Below, one piece after another: positions 1 through 13,693 of a DNA stretch of 64,000 nucleotides. The stretch lies in NCBI GenBank assembly GCA_022702545.1, contig JAHRBC010000001.1:4278001-4342000 (forward strand), read 5' to 3'. The translations under genes and the position numbers were made by a program. This DNA comes from Phycomyces nitens. Lineage: Eukaryota > Mucoromycota > Mucoromycetes > Mucorales > Phycomycetaceae. The notes under the pieces are model-generated. The model saw nothing but the letters and a program-made list of their open reading frames with translations, was not told the DNA's origin and made no database searches. The stretch's first letter is position 1; each line of letters begins with the position of its first letter.

Positions 1-1271
1 TGTGTTAGAACCAGCCTAGCAGACAGCATTAAATGAGTTGAAAAAGACTCGGACAAAATAGTGGATAAGTACAAGAGAGTATACAAGATTAGTGTATCAT
101 CATGTACAATACAATATATTTAGAAAAGTATAAAGATGGCCATATCTTAGATCCTCTGTACTTTATGCTGATATCTTCTTGAATCAAACGCTTATATATA
201 TTAAGAATAAGATCAAAAGACACTACTTTCATTTAAACTGAACGATAAATCTTACAATCGCTCAATACTTTTACAGTAACTCTATGCTTTATACTACTAT
301 TCCATCTAGTGAGATTCATTAATACTTGCTTTCTCGATTTTTTTGTGGCGATCGCTTTGATATTAATTAAACGATTTCCCAACTTTATCCTTGAAATCAT
401 TTGTAGATTCTCAGAGACCAGATTTATGTTCAAAATATTGTTTTATACCCAAGTAATATTGGGTAAATATTGGCATTGAGTCGTCAGTACTTGATTCACC
501 AACTAAAAATTCCTATTGTCTAGATATCAAAGGCTTTACAATTAGCAAAACGAAAAGCCAACCTCGTGTTTTACGTTTTATTAATAAATATTTTATACCG
601 AGACATGTTTAGTATATAACAAGTATCAGACGTTTTCACTCGAATAAATCATTGTATTTTTATCTTGGATTTTGAATATATTCATATTACTAAATATTGT
701 TACCCGCTACCCAGAACTTTTAATAATGTTCTGTAGTGCCTAAAAGCCTTATGATCATTAACAAATACCACACTCAAGCTCTGGGAAATGTTGTCAAACA
801 CGACTGTTTGTGCTTGATTTTCTTACTTGAGAAATGGATATATTGTTGGAAATAGCCAAACACAAATGAGTAATAAAAGCCATGTAAAATATTCAAAGGT
901 ATGTGGACAAGGGAGAAGCATATGCCTGTTCCTTGTACCAATACAAAAAGTCTCATCAATAAATTTCAGAGGTTTAGTATAAACGAGTGCTTTCTTTAAG
1001 GAAAAAATTGTAATGCCAATAATTGAAAGGAAAGGATGCCCAAGGCAAATACACCATTTAAATGCAAAGGAGTGGCTATAGATATATATATAAATGTTAG
1101 TTATAAATAAACTGGAGAGAATTACCAGAGTGCAGAGATAAATATAATAAGGAAAGTGATTTTGGGTTATAATAGTAAGTGATAGGGTGTTTACCGTTGG
1201 AAACACGTTTAGCAAGCTGTGAGTATAATTGAGTGAGAGTGAGTGAGTGAGTAGAATATAAGTGTATCTAT
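1..1271. other. Intergenic, no supported gene
   Basis: AT-rich sequence downstream of the RhoGEF stop codon. A minus-strand open frame at 823-1215 encodes a hydrophobic 130-residue peptide with several possible membrane segments. It lacks a recognisable family motif and contains a TATATA-derived Tyr/Ile stretch, so it may be a decayed membrane-protein gene or chance. Nothing else here is supportable. Confidence 0.5.
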
Positions 1272-4200
1272 TTAAAAAGTCGGCGCAAACTTTGCTTGGA
1301 GCTGGAAAATGTATTGGTAATCAGGCTTGAAAGGATGTGCCATACAGCCATGAATAACAGGTGTCAGTGCATCACTACTGAATTTTAGGCATCGCATATG
1401 TTCACCAGCAAGAATTTGTACAAGCTCTCCCTAAAAATAGAAAAGATTAATATTATCCTTTATCAGCTATAAGCCGAGATTTGCTTGTAATCTGTATATA
1501 AAACTTACAGTAACCACATCACGAACTTCAACAAAACGTGAATCAAATCCAACCACATACGGATAGCAAAACGCAACAGCCTGTGGATCACCTTCCCATG
1601 TCAAACAAGAATAGTTGTCCTTGACAAAGGAGCCATGGTTATCGACACGGAATGCAAATTCATTATAGCACAGCAAATAATGCTCTTTGCAACGGAACAT
1701 GGCAAGTGGTCTCACATCCTCACCGCGTGTTTGTACAAATTCGAATGCTGGATTATTGAGATCAGGAAGATTTCGATTGAGATTGAGCTGCTCAAGGTCA
1801 ATGATCTCAAAACCACGCGAACACACCACCACGACTCTTGCTTTCAAGAAATGAACAGCAAATGAGTCTGTACCAATGTAGAATTCCTAATAATGATATA
1901 AATATTCAAATATAAATATTCATCTTACTTTGTCATATATAATATATTGCAAGCAATTTTTACCTTGTAAATCTTGAACCAAGAAGGTGCCTTTGAAAAG
2001 AAGCCAGTTTTTGTAGTAAGATACTTTGCATTACTTGGGTTCCTGAGATCACCACATGTGGGCTCAAATGCTTTGAAATGACTGTCTATTCCTCGCTTCT
2101 TCATAGCAATAACTAGTGTTCTGTTATTGCATACGCCTGCGTTGAAGTAGCTGATATGTTGTGCAATTTTCTGATTCGGTTTTTCATTTGTTTTGTGTGG
2201 TGATTTTGGATCAAGCGACCCGAGCGCATATGCTATCAGTGTCTTGTCTAAAGCAGAGTAAGTAAACACATATATTTTGAAAATATCTTCAAGTCTCTGT
2301 ATTACAAACCTGCAAGCACCATCAAAATATGCTCTTCCTCGAGAACTGCAATTTGACAGACATCTTGTAATGCCAAGACTTGTTGCATATCATTTGTATC
2401 TCCTTCCATACCCATCCAGATTCCACTGACCGTGCCTACTGCAATCATCTGAAAACCTGTTGCTCCTACTAAAACATAAACCAACAGCGTAAATATTTTA
2501 TATTCTATTGTAAAAACACAGAAAATATATATACACTTACAGAATGGTACAGAGCATGTCACCTTGCCATGATTAGGACCACTGCCCATTCCAGTAGACC
2601 CAATAAAAGATGCATCTCTCAAAGAACGGATAGTAAAAACCTCTCGGTCAATATTGGCCTTCTCTATTGCGATCTTTGCCTCTACAATCTTGTGCTTCCA
2701 TTTCATTCGTGATTCTGCGTTTTCAGCATACATAAGATGGTCTCCACCAAGTCGGCCTAAATGATGGATCAAGATTGGAAAGTGATTTCCAAACGTTGTG
2801 CCAATATTCAACCCAGGACTTGTGGCATTGGGGTATGTGCTAGCCATAGACTTTAAACCGATAGAAAATCCTTCTGTGGCCTCTTGGACGTGCAGTAATT
2901 CCATAGGAATCGGTCGCTTTGATATTTGATATTCGTCTTCTCCATCGTTTCCCTTTCTCTCTCTTGTCAATAATAACATATGATCAAACAAGAACACCCT
3001 GAGTTCTGTAGCCTCTACAACCATGTGGGATCGTCGAGTCAAGACTCCTTCATACAAAAGCTTTCTTCCCTTTTCAGTCAACCGTAAATCGTGGGGTTCT
3101 CCTGTCTTGTAGCGAATATGATCATTTATCTGATAGATCCTCAAGGTCATTTTTGTGTTGACTGTCTCAGAGTCCATCTTGTTGGCAATGGATTTGAGGA
3201 TATTTGAACATTCTAGGAGATCTTTTTTGTCTGGATGATCATCGGGAGTCTTTTTTAAAATGGCACCAACAAGTAAAGGGTATCTTTGAAGACGAGTGAC
3301 AGGAAGGATGATAAAATGACGGAAAGGAAGTTTACGGCATTCCGCCTTGCGTTCAGTATTCTGAACGAAGTTTTGGAATAAAATATTGTCTTGAGTTTCC
3401 TTCTTGATCGCATACTCGGACAATACAACGTGAGGACCGTATTTTGAATAGAGATCCATAAATCCAGGAAGGTGACGAAGGAAAATATCACCAACACGAT
3501 CAACAATACCAGTACTACTCTGTGCCTGACAAGAGCTTTGGTAGTCGTGAAGGTCTCTGAAAAGCTTGGTATGTAAGTCGAGCAATTCGAGATAGTTGCT
3601 GAACACATTGTCACAAAACTCTTCCCGATAATCCTCTGCAATGCAAGGAGCAATGCGGAGGGGCTGAGCATACAGCTAGTAATCCAACAGTTTAAATAAG
3701 CTGGCCTTTGGGTATTATCATCTCTCATAATACTTGCCTCGTCTAGCAATCGAAGGTCACGCACATAGTCTTCTTCGGTGTAGATTATTTCATGGATAGC
3801 TTCTTGTCGCCCAATCTCGGAGCTAGGCATGCTTTGAAGAATCGCCTTGTCTACAGTGGCAGACCAAGCACGCGAAAGGGTCTATTTTGAAAGATATTTC
3901 CGTAAGTCCCCTGATAAAAACCAACCCTAATTTCTTTCGCCCAACTCCTTGAACTTTACCGCATCATAAGATGAAGCCTTTGAAGAGGCGGCAGAGTCTC
4001 GTCGCTTCAATTCACTAGATCTTTCCTATAATTATTTTGAAATAAATCAGAAAACTTGCCTTGTTGAACTATCTGGATACTTACAGGCTTATCAGAAGAA
4101 TCAAAAGAGTCTGTATCTCTGTTTGGACACGAGTATGAATAGCAGCCGCCTTGACCAGGAATACATGTGTTTGTATAACAAGGTGTCAGAGGGGTATATA

Positions 4201-5581
4201 TTCCCTGAGGAAATCCTTCTTTTATAGTTTCTTCTACTAGACCATAGACTTCTGAAGATGAGTTGTAAAGCGTATTTCGGCGCTTCGACTTTTCGGCGTA
4301 TGGAAGTGGAATAATCAGGGGAGGTCTGATGTGCATGAGTCTTCTTGCGACCTTTGAATACAGCTCTTCTGGTAGCCCTGTAGGAAGAAGAGTGCGAATA
4401 ATAAACTACCATAGCGACTCAATTAATATCAATTATACAAGGAGTATCGAGGATCATCTGTGCATGTGCTTTTCTTACCACTGCCTCTGATCCTGTAAAG
4501 CTATGTGGATCTTCGAAAGATGAAAATATCCTTCTAGTCTCTGTAAGGGATATGACTTTTTCGACAAAATTCTCTCCCAATTCTGAAAAGAAGGCATAAT
4601 GTGGAAATGTCATTTGTATCAAGGTTTCATTGCCGGATAACAATGGTTCATATGTTCCCATACGAACACTCATGGCCAGTGGTGATGTAGGGGTAGTGAA
4701 GCCTTTATGATTTGAACGTAGACTTGGCAAGAATCCACCCGAACGTACAGAGGACTCTGACGCTTGGCGATTCAGGGAACTTGAACGAGCAGTAAAGATT
4801 CCTGCTTGAGGTGTTCCGATTTTTCGAGTGAATTTTCTAACTTGAGAGATGGTCTGGGAAGATGTACCGGATTGATCGGCTTCTCTGGATGCTAATGTAA
4901 AGGAGCGTGATTGAGTGATGCCAAGTAAAGAAGGGGAAATGGGTGGTGAAAGCGAATTGTCAGATCTGAAGCTGTTGGAATTTTCGCTCTTTGGGAGAGG
5001 TGTCCATCGATATTCTTCGCTTTCATAACCATCGTCGTCTGTTTCGGAGCTCTCTCTTACGAATTGAATACTCGGGCTATCCCATGGCTTTTCTTCACTA
5101 GTTGGCTTTAATGGCTGTGGTCTTGATCCTATAGATTCTTTCATCGAGTCTGTTGTACTGGATCTAGCATATATTGTGTCATCGTGATCAGAACACCAGG
5201 AATCTGATTGTTCGGATTCTTTGGCATATTTTGAAATGGAATCCTAGAGAGAGAGAGAAAGAGAGAGAGAGAGATTGATTGAGTTAATCATTACAGCTAA
5301 TAAATACGGTTCTGAGGGAGTAATGAATAAATGAAGCTTACTATTTCTGATGGTTCATTGACATTTAAGGTCATCTTGTTGTCGTAATAATCAATGGTAT
5401 CTGGTAGTTCTCCTGCTAATTCGTTGATGAATGAATCGAGATCTTGATAGAGTGCTTCTAGAGCAGGCGATCCAGGTGGTTCGCTAACGGGTTTTGGGTG
5501 TTGTGGAATCATGAGCTGTACATATGAATATTTAGGGGGAAATGAATGGATAGAAATAAAGTTCAGGGCGACTCTGTCCAT
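1272..5581 (-). CDS. ROM2: Rho1 guanine nucleotide exchange factor (DEP-DH-PH-CNH), Rom2/Rgf type
   Basis: Likely exchanges GDP for GTP on Rho1 at the plasma membrane in the cell-wall integrity pathway. Order of parts: an N-terminal acidic/Ser-rich region (about 5581-4600); a DEP-like segment with HSFTGSEAV near 4500; a Cys motif ending GCYSYSCPN near 4130, typical of fungal Rho1 GEFs; a DH domain starting EAIHEIIYTEEDYVRDLRLL near 3800 and including LPVTRLQRYPLL near 3290; a PH domain near 3080-2650; and a CNH domain at about 2450-1272 ending with GELVQILAGEHMRCLKF. About eight short introns interrupt it. The stop TAA is at 1272-1274. The start at 5581 is the first ATG; an internal ATG in frame (MIPQHPKP) is also possible. 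RHO1, its expected substrate, lies at 28.0-29.0 kb. The family assignment is strong; the choice between yeast Rom2 and fission-yeast Rgf1-3 as closest relative is open. Confidence 0.93.
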
Positions 5582-8083
5582 TCATCTTTAGTGATTTACA
5601 GTTGTGTAACATGTGATGTCACAAACTCAACTTGTTTTTTGCCCTACACATTATTTTTGGCTCACAGACACTTGATATTGTAGACAGAAAATAGAGAGAG
5701 CAAAAGTTTGAGTCACAGAATCTATTTTGGCGTGCAAGTGTCCTATTTTCATTTATTTCCTCGTGATTTGAGTAGACACAAGAGATAATAACCCAAGACA
5801 TTGAATTGATTCAACTCTGGTATATAAAGTGGGTTTAATGGTGCTCATTTCTAAACGAGCATGATAACAAAAGGCACAGGTAAAAAGATAACCCCTTCAA
5901 ATACACAAGATATTCAATAGGCCAGATTTCAGCAGAAACGCGCTTATTGAATTAATTATTCCTTCCGATTCTTGCACAACAATGCTCTGGTTATCCCTCA
6001 AAGGTCTGTACTTAATACATGTGCGGTTTAAGACAAAGGCAAACACTAAAATCACCAGAAAAAAAATAAAAATAAAGTCGAGTGATATTTATATAGAGAG
6101 TTTTGGATAAAAGTGGAGAGTTTATAATATAATTTAATAGACTAGACCCATTTCTCAACACCACTCTTTTACATGATCAATTACCAGCTAATTATTGCAA
6201 TTCTCTTACATTTATAGTTTTGTCAATATATCCAATTATCATCTTACCGAGGTTATATATTAACCCCTTTAATACAGTCATCTAGGAACGATATAAGCAT
6301 CACGGAACACAGTAGTATTAAAAGTCATCCTTTTGTTGTGTGCAGGAAATGGCGTTTGGAAGAGTTTGGTACATTTTGGAAACCACACAATACTTGACAT
6401 TCATGTCAGCGATCAGTTTGGCTTATTGTCCATGATATTAAGGATAGTAGTGGAGATGTCTATTAATAAGGCTATTTTGAATTTGTCAAATAAGCTCATC
6501 TTTGGTCCAATTGTTTTCAAAATGTAATAAATATCTTTCTAAATATAAAATTAGTATCAGTGCAATCTACTGCTGCTCCCTTTTTTTTATTACCTCCAAT
6601 TTAGATAAACCCTGAGAACATTAAATCCATGTTTGGGAATTATTATGAGATCCCTAACTCATAAAAGTTAAATCTAATAAAGCCATTGAAAAGCTATCAA
6701 GGCCTATACAAGCAAAGGCTGGTCATCTTTTTACACAAGCCATAACCTCTATTTTATCAAGAGAAGCAATCCATAGTGTTGGAGGGTGAAAATTCCTCTA
6801 AATAATTAATCCCGATTTGAGAGTTAAACAGTCCTTGCTACTATAGACCTTGAACAATAAAGATGTAATTTACATTAAAGCACTATTATCATTATTTTCA
6901 CAGTAACCATAGAGTATAAAGATATCTCTTTTCTATTTCAAAAAGACAGCTTCCTATATCATTATAGTAAAAAATAAAAGAGTATTAGGAAAATACCGAT
7001 TTGGAAACAATCAAGTGGTAAATATGGACTTTAGATATCAGACAACGAAAATCAAGGGGTTTAAACGTATTCTACAACGTAAAAGAGAGATATGAGATAT
7101 CAGTTGAACTAGTTTATTGTAATTTAATATTAAATCATGTCATACATGGTTGATATACGAACACTGAGAAATTATAAGCTCTGTATCAAAGTGTAAATGA
7201 AATATAGGGCTTTACATTTATGCTTTTTTAAAACCATTATATTATGAATGAAAACAAAAATACAATACTTTACTCATCAAATCATCCTTCAATTACTTTA
7301 GTACCGTAGTCTTGGTTTACCTTGAACGCATATTACGGTCCAATCTATTTCAGACGTTTCTGGATAGGACTCAAGTCAGAACTTTTTGATAGCTACTCAA
7401 AGTCATTTAAATATCGACTTCACATCCTTTTGACATTGCAACTTTATGTAGTGTGGAAAAGAGAGCTGAAAATGCAAGTATATCAAAGGAAATAAGAATC
7501 CTAGAAAGTGTTATCACAAAAAAACGGCGGTTTTTTGAAACCGGAGATTTATTTTGGGTCTATAATAGCAAAAATCCGATAATTTTTTGGAATTGAAACA
7601 AAAAACCAGTTAAATCCCAAAATATAAACTCAGAGGAGAGAAAAACAAAATTTAAACTACAGATCTTACACTTTTGGAAAATACAGATTGCATTTGAGAA
7701 TTATTAAAGGTCAGTTGTATGAAAAATCTAATAAAGCGGAGATAAGTTATAGTCCAAAAATGTAAATTGTATAGAAAATCCGGTTTTCGCAAAACCGCCC
7801 TCAAACCGGTCTTTTTTTGTAGTGTATATATGTATATATACTACACAAGATATACTTTATGATTATAAATTGCTAGATGGATTGTTTGTATGCGCTAAGA
7901 ATAAGCTCAACGTAGATACATGCCTTTCATTTACATCTTATACCCGAGCTTACGAATGCTCAATATTTTTCTAATAACTCTGTATGTTGAGATATCCTTT
8001 GCAAAAATCCAACAAGACTATGTTTTAAAGAATATTTTATTTGTTTCAATAGTAACATTATGCTTTTTTACAAGGTTTATTAT
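5582..8083. other. Gene-poor interval with a MITE-like element
   Basis: AT-rich interval between the RhoGEF start and the APC1 stop. A plus-strand 64-codon frame at 6333-6527 and a short open stretch near 6690-6790 (reading AIEKLSRPIQAKAGHLFTQA) look like weak coding remnants but match no family I recognise. The inverted-repeat element at 7513-7825 is listed separately. Confidence 0.5.
7513..7825. mobile_element. Candidate MITE with imperfect terminal inverted repeats
   Basis: The left end reads TCACAAAAAAACGGCGG followed by TTTTTTGAAACCGGA. The right end, reverse-complemented, begins CACTACAAAAAAAGACCGG and then has GGCGGTTTTGCGAAAACCGG. The shared parts are ACAAAAAAA and the CGGTTTT-GAAA-CCGG block; the right arm has about 14 extra bases. 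Both ends abut a TA dinucleotide, as expected for Tc1/mariner-type insertion. Length is about 310 bp with no coding capacity. It is seen once in this window, so family status is inference. Confidence 0.55.
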
Positions 8084-11000
8084 TCACATGTATGGGCGCT
8101 TTTTCTTTTGTACATATAATATACCACAGTTTCTGATTGATCTCTGATATACACCGCTTTCGTCAACATTGATACAAAGAGGACAATATTCAGGGCTATT
8201 AATCTTAATACTGGATATATACTTGCGTGGAGGGAGAACTGCAGGTGCAATCATCCGGATTTCTTTTGGAACCATGTCATTTTCATCGACTAAATCACCA
8301 CCGGTTACTGTCAGGATTATAGGTACATGGCATGGCTTCTGCTCATCAACATCAAAGGGAGTGAGCCATCTGAAATCAAGAGCAAAGGTCCAAAAGTGTC
8401 GAAATGATTGGAGGTGCTGGGAGTTATCTGTAGACGACGTGGGATAGAATGGATAGAATGCACACAAAAGTCCTGCTATTGATTCATTATCTGTCTTGAG
8501 GGTATATTCACCGAGTCCAGCATACAAGAGTCCTATAGCCATATGAATGGCCATTTGGCTCCCATACTTTTCAATAGTTCCTGGTCGGTTTGCCAGCTTA
8601 CTTAATCTTGTAAACAGCTCAAGATTTCCAGTACCAGCCATAACCATAGCAGATGCAGTAACAATGATATCAATACAAGTGCCTATAGCACATTTTGTAA
8701 TACGCTCTTGAAATCCTATAGCTAATTGTGGAATAAAAAAGATTAGACTTGGCAAGAGACAATTGGATTGATCAATAAAAGCTTACCTATTTGTTCTGAC
8801 AATTCAACAAATAAATCCAATTGTTTAAGCAAGCACTCAAACGCATTCCTATTCTTGGACCCAGCATATTTGAGCCCAATGGCTAGACATCCTCCAGCAA
8901 TTATATGGAATTTTGCTTGTTTACGGACTTGTATCTCCCAGGAAGCTTTGCTGTTTTCATCTGTATCGTGTAGGATAAAGTCTGGCAGTTGCTGGTCAAG
9001 CCATTTATCAGTTGGACGTATATCATCCCATAAAATCAGATTCTTTGCCAAGACGCGAAGAAGTAAAATATCTGGGCGAACGGAATTTATGTGATATTCT
9101 AATTGATTGCCATATATTCTTTTGGCCACACGCCTATCTCCTGTCTTTAGGAACATGAGGGCAAGCGCCATAATTGCTCCCGGACCAGTGGCATCCAAGT
9201 TTGAATGCACTAATGATTTGTTGTCGGCTTGAGCGCCATTTCGGTTTGCCAATGGTTCGCCTTCCATCAACTGGTACAGTTTGTCTTCGAGGTCCATGTC
9301 TGGTAGCACAACACTTGTACCTTTCTTTCCAAGTGTAATGAACCCGATTGCAAATCCAGCCGCTAGACCAACACACTCCAAGTTTTCGGAGCTCACCGTA
9401 TTTGAATTGGGTGCATGGACACCTAGCTCGTTCATTAGAGCCGTAACCATTCTTCGATCTCCACTTCCCATGTGAACTAGTCCAAGTCCAATTGTACAGA
9501 CGGCTCGAGTTATTATAGGTTCAGAAGAGTAAGGCAGATTATCCTTGACGAGTGAAGGTATATGCATGGACAATAATTTTACTACCGCAATATTTCCACC
9601 GCCACGGTATGCAATCGCCAACCCAAGAAGGAATCCAGCTGTCACTAAACCTGATGTCTCTGCGATATATCCATACCAGCTAGTACTCGGAAGCTGTAAA
9701 AGACTTCCATTTAATCCCAAAGCAAGGAATAGTCCACCGTGTTCTGGGCCAGTTTCGGCTGGGTCGAGTTGCTTGATCCACGTTTTGTTTATATCAGAAT
9801 CTAGCTTTATACGGAGACCAGCACCGACACCCATATGGAAGTTTGGCCATCTGAGAGAGCCTGCAGGAATTGTTTCTTCTTCTGTCTCTACGATTCTTTT
9901 GAGAGGCAATATCTTGATAGATAGATTTATGCTCTCAAAAGGAAAAGGCTGGGCAATATCGGCCTTGTAGGTTCCATAGCTGTATATTGCTTGACCTACA
10001 ATTTGTGCCATGGTACGTTGCCCATAATCGAATGCATACATTTGTTGCTCTTTCTCTGCATCTTCAGCGCTAAAGAAAGTGTGTATTGAGTTTATATATA
10101 CTGGCTTCCCGGTTATATATTAGACTAACCTTAAGCTTTCCATGTTTTCTACCCGAATCTCATTTACTTTGGTGATGTCAAACTTTACCTTGACCTTTTC
10201 TACTAGCCCAATATAACCAAATCGTGATTTTTCTGTCTCTTTGTTAAGAGTATCAGTTCTACATATATTCCCTGAAGATGAGTATTCTTTCAATACATTT
10301 TCGTATATTCTTTGCATATTTTCGGGAGGGTTTGGCTAAATAAAATGCGACTGTTATACAATACCCTCAAGGAACGAGAACATCTTTAAGCTTACCTCAT
10401 CTTCAAAAAATCGGAATACCTTTGAATTTGGATCCACAGTTGCAGTCGAGTTTTGGAGCTGCTTCACCATGTCATCCCGACCTATATACAATGTCAGTGT
10501 AAGTGTCAATACAAGCCCAATTCATTTTGTTCAGACGTACCTATGAGGGAATATGCTTGGATTGGCAAATTCAATGGAGCACCTGATTTGAGTGTGTTTA
10601 GAATGCTTATAATCGGTTGTGCAATGGTATCTTTGATAGCATTGATGTCTCCATAGCTCCAGTCTTTTGACATGAAAAGTACAACCTTGATAGGATCCCC
10701 TCCACACTGAAGGATGCAATTGTAAAGAGGGAAAAGTTTTTCGATATATGCTCCATAGGTATTCTGACCAATGCCAATCTCAACATTGATTTCTGGATAA
10801 CTCTGGAGCTCTGTCGAGTACAAAGACAGATCTTCGGTATCCAAAAGGCGTTGTAAGAGGGATTCAATATTCACAGGGCTTCCAAGTCTTCCATTCAGCG
10901 GATTTTCTTTTATATGGTCTACGGAAAGGAGTTGATTTCAAACAAACACAAATATGAATACAGAGTGCTTGCTTCTTACATCTAGTCCACAAAATATCCT

Positions 11001-13075
11001 TCTTGTCGTTTGTTGTGTAATACTCAATCCAGCGATGCTCTTTTAATAAACCGCACAGACAGCACAGTAGATTCTTGATATCTAGAAGTAGGTGCGCTCT
11101 CATCTTTGCTAGTCGATAATCTTCATAGAGCAAATGAAGACATTTTATGATCCTGTAGATGCACTCGGTGTATTCTGGTATTTCATTGCTCTCGAGTTGA
11201 ATAGAATGATCAATCCAATCAGCAATTTCTGAATCCCTATCATAATATATAAGAGATGAAGATATACATGACCAACTATTCGACATACCTTGCCGAAATA
11301 AACGGATAGTCTTGAGATTTCTTAATTTTCAAGAAAGAGAGGGTAACGATCACAAAAGATCTCCATTCAAACTCTGTCCTGTGTTTTGGTGATAACTTTA
11401 GTATAAAAGGAGTCGAATAATGCTGTATGAATGCTGCCTTGAACCGAGAAAACCTGTGTTTTGGTAAAGCACAGTTTATTGCTGCCATACAATCTCTAAC
11501 CAGACCAGACCGAGGTGCAAGGTCTACCAGGAAACGAACAACTTGGCGATTTGAAAAAACAATATTTAACCGGTTATTAACAACGTCTTTTAAGATCTCG
11601 ATTATCATCCCCTGTCGATTCGATGGCAATTCTAACACTATATTGGACTCTTTGGTGTATACGTCGGTCAGAAGTGTCAGTTTGTTATTTTGAACCAAAA
11701 TTATATCGTTCATTCCTTCTCGAGTTGCACATATCGGCAGTGCTGATGTTGTGCTTTGTTTGAACACCCTTGGATCCTTTGAGTTTCCAAGTTCGTTGAT
11801 AGAAAAGGCTGTTAGGCTGCATTTGTGGTGATCCATGATACATAATAATTGTGTGCCGTCTAGATTATCTACAATGAATGCCCTTGAATTTGCAACTTGG
11901 TATTTTACGAGAGTGCTTCTATTCAACAATAGTAAGAGCGTCTATCAAAAAAGATACGGAGGATAATGTACCCAGGTATGTCCTTACTCTGATGGAGGCT
12001 CTTTCCATAAAAGATTGAACTGTAAAATGCCATCTTGATTCTCTGGACGATCTTTCTCATTGGTAGAAACCGACTTTCTGAAACTAGTTTCACCAAATCT
12101 ATTGTCGGTTCTGTTCATTTTGAATGGATATTGGGAGGTAATAAAAGGCGATTGATCGTGCGATAGGGTTTGGCGATTGTCTTTGTCAGGGCAAGATTCT
12201 TGTTTGGATGTGTAGGACCAGATGTAATGTGCACATTCCTTTTGGTTAAAGGTTATGATAATTGGAAGAGTTTTGTTCATAACAGAACTGTCAGATATCA
12301 ACTCATGATATTCCCCGGGCATGACAATCTTTGTAGCAATATCTTCGATATTTGTAATGGCAAAAAAGTCAGTTTCCTGATCGTCCATGTCCATTGATTT
12401 CTCGTTCATTCGACATTTGTGTTTTCCTTGGAGCAGGATGCCGATGTCTAGTGCGCATGCTCGAGAGATTGGAAAGGGAAGAGGAAATCCATAGCTGTTT
12501 CCATCGATAAAGTATATCTGCATGTGTCTATCAAGTACGACACACAATGCTTTCCGAAATACACGATGAATAATTGTGAATTCATTGTCATCTTTCTGCG
12601 TTTCCAGTCTATCCCTGCCCAGATATGGTTTAAAGGACTCCTGGTTGGTATTCTTCAGGCACTCAAAAGGGAACCACGCAAAAAGTGCTATATTTATTGG
12701 TCTCTTTTCAGAATCGAATTTTAATGACTTTAGCACAGTGTTCCCTCTGCTCCAGGTGACGGTAGTATTTGATATATAGACCTCATCCTCGAGATCAGTC
12801 GAAGCATCATTCATCAATTTAGGGTTTCTTTTCTTGTTGTCTGTAAAGTAATGCAAATTTTTATCATTTGGTGAGTCTTCAAGTGGGATGAGGAATGCAT
12901 TGTTGACAGCTTGAAGAGAGTAGATATGTTGCTGTGGGCTTTCTTCTGGAATATGATCTCGCAGGATATCTTTAAAGCTAAATATTTCAGGATTTTCAAT
13001 CGGCTTTACGAGATGCCCATTTCGTTTGACATGAGTTTCTCCGCATGGTTCAAAAGGTCTCAATTCTTGCAACAT
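8084..13075 (-). CDS. APC1: Anaphase-promoting complex subunit 1 (APC1/BimE/Cut4)
   Basis: Largest scaffold subunit of the APC/C ubiquitin ligase that drives exit from mitosis. The N-terminus begins MLQELRPFEPCGETHVKRNG, matching the family start, followed by the beta-propeller-like region (about 13.0-11.3 kb), a mid region, and the PC-repeat region at about 10.0-8.2 kb with Gly-rich repeats such as AVCTIGLGLVHMGSGDRRM and GLAAGFAIGFITLG. Several short introns are present. The C-terminal part contains APAVLPPRKYISSIKINSPE, the conserved stretch after the PC repeats, then runs only to KKKRPYM and a TGA at 8084-8086. In animal homologues a further helical domain follows, and no downstream exon encoding it is visible. 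A possible GTGAAT donor sits at the stop, but the next acceptors give only short peptides. The identity is secure; the 3' end is not. Confidence 0.9.
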
Positions 13076-13300
13076 GTTTTTAATAGGTCCATATTCTGAA
13101 TACTTTTTTTTTGTTTTCTCTTTGTTAATAACAGACGTATGTGACGCGTAGCACTGACGTGACGCTGGTTCTTTGAGGAAACGATCTTATTTTGATGCCC
13201 AGTAACTTGCTTTCCTTAAAAAAAAACCATCTTTACCAACAATAAGCTACTATTGGCAGATCATGTAACAATAATACATACTGTGTCTATATATAGCCAA

Positions 13301-13603
13301 TTAGGTTGCCTGGAAGATATCTCTAATAGTCTCAATTGGCTGCTAAAAAAAAGCAGAATATTACAGACTAGAAATAAATCCAAGCAAGAGTTGTACCTCA
13401 GAAACAAGATGGATCTTATTATTTAGCTCTATACCAAAGCATTCTGGTTCAGTAAGTATCTTTTGCCATTATACGCTCATTCTCCAAGCACTTCATTCGA
13501 ATATAAGGACAATTGTACACTCAAACAGCCCTGTTGAATGTATTGGGATAGTCTTTAGAGATTTGATGGTTGCTGGTATGACTCTGAAATCCAAATTGGA
13601 CAT
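13301..13603 (-). CDS. Possible small spliced gene, 65-residue protein of unknown function
   Basis: Not recognised. Three phase-0 exons can be read on the minus strand: 13603-13511 (starting MSNLDFRVIPATIK), 13459-13397 (ILTEPECFGIELNNKIHLVS) and 13342-13301 (QPIETIRDIFQAT, stop TAA). The second intron (13396-13343) has GTACAA and TTTTTTAG ends and is convincing. The first (13510-13460) would need a weak GTCCTT donor. The segment lies upstream of APC1 on the same strand and 90 bp from the divergent MED22 start. A plus-strand GTAAGTATC at 13452 could instead be the donor of a MED22 leader intron, which would weaken this gene model. Confidence 0.38.
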
Positions 13604-13693
13604 GATTTTGATTTTTGTGTGTGTGTGTATTTAAATTCGAGACTACATTTTAAACGTACTTTATTCTGTTAATCCAACTAGCTTTAATTTACA

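Noticed and set aside
823..1215. Hydrophobic 130-codon minus-strand frame
   Set aside because: Contains a TATATA-derived Tyr/Ile run and no recognisable membrane-protein family; kept only as a note.
9545..9970. 141-codon plus-strand frame inside APC1
   Set aside because: Antisense shadow of the APC1 PC-repeat exon.
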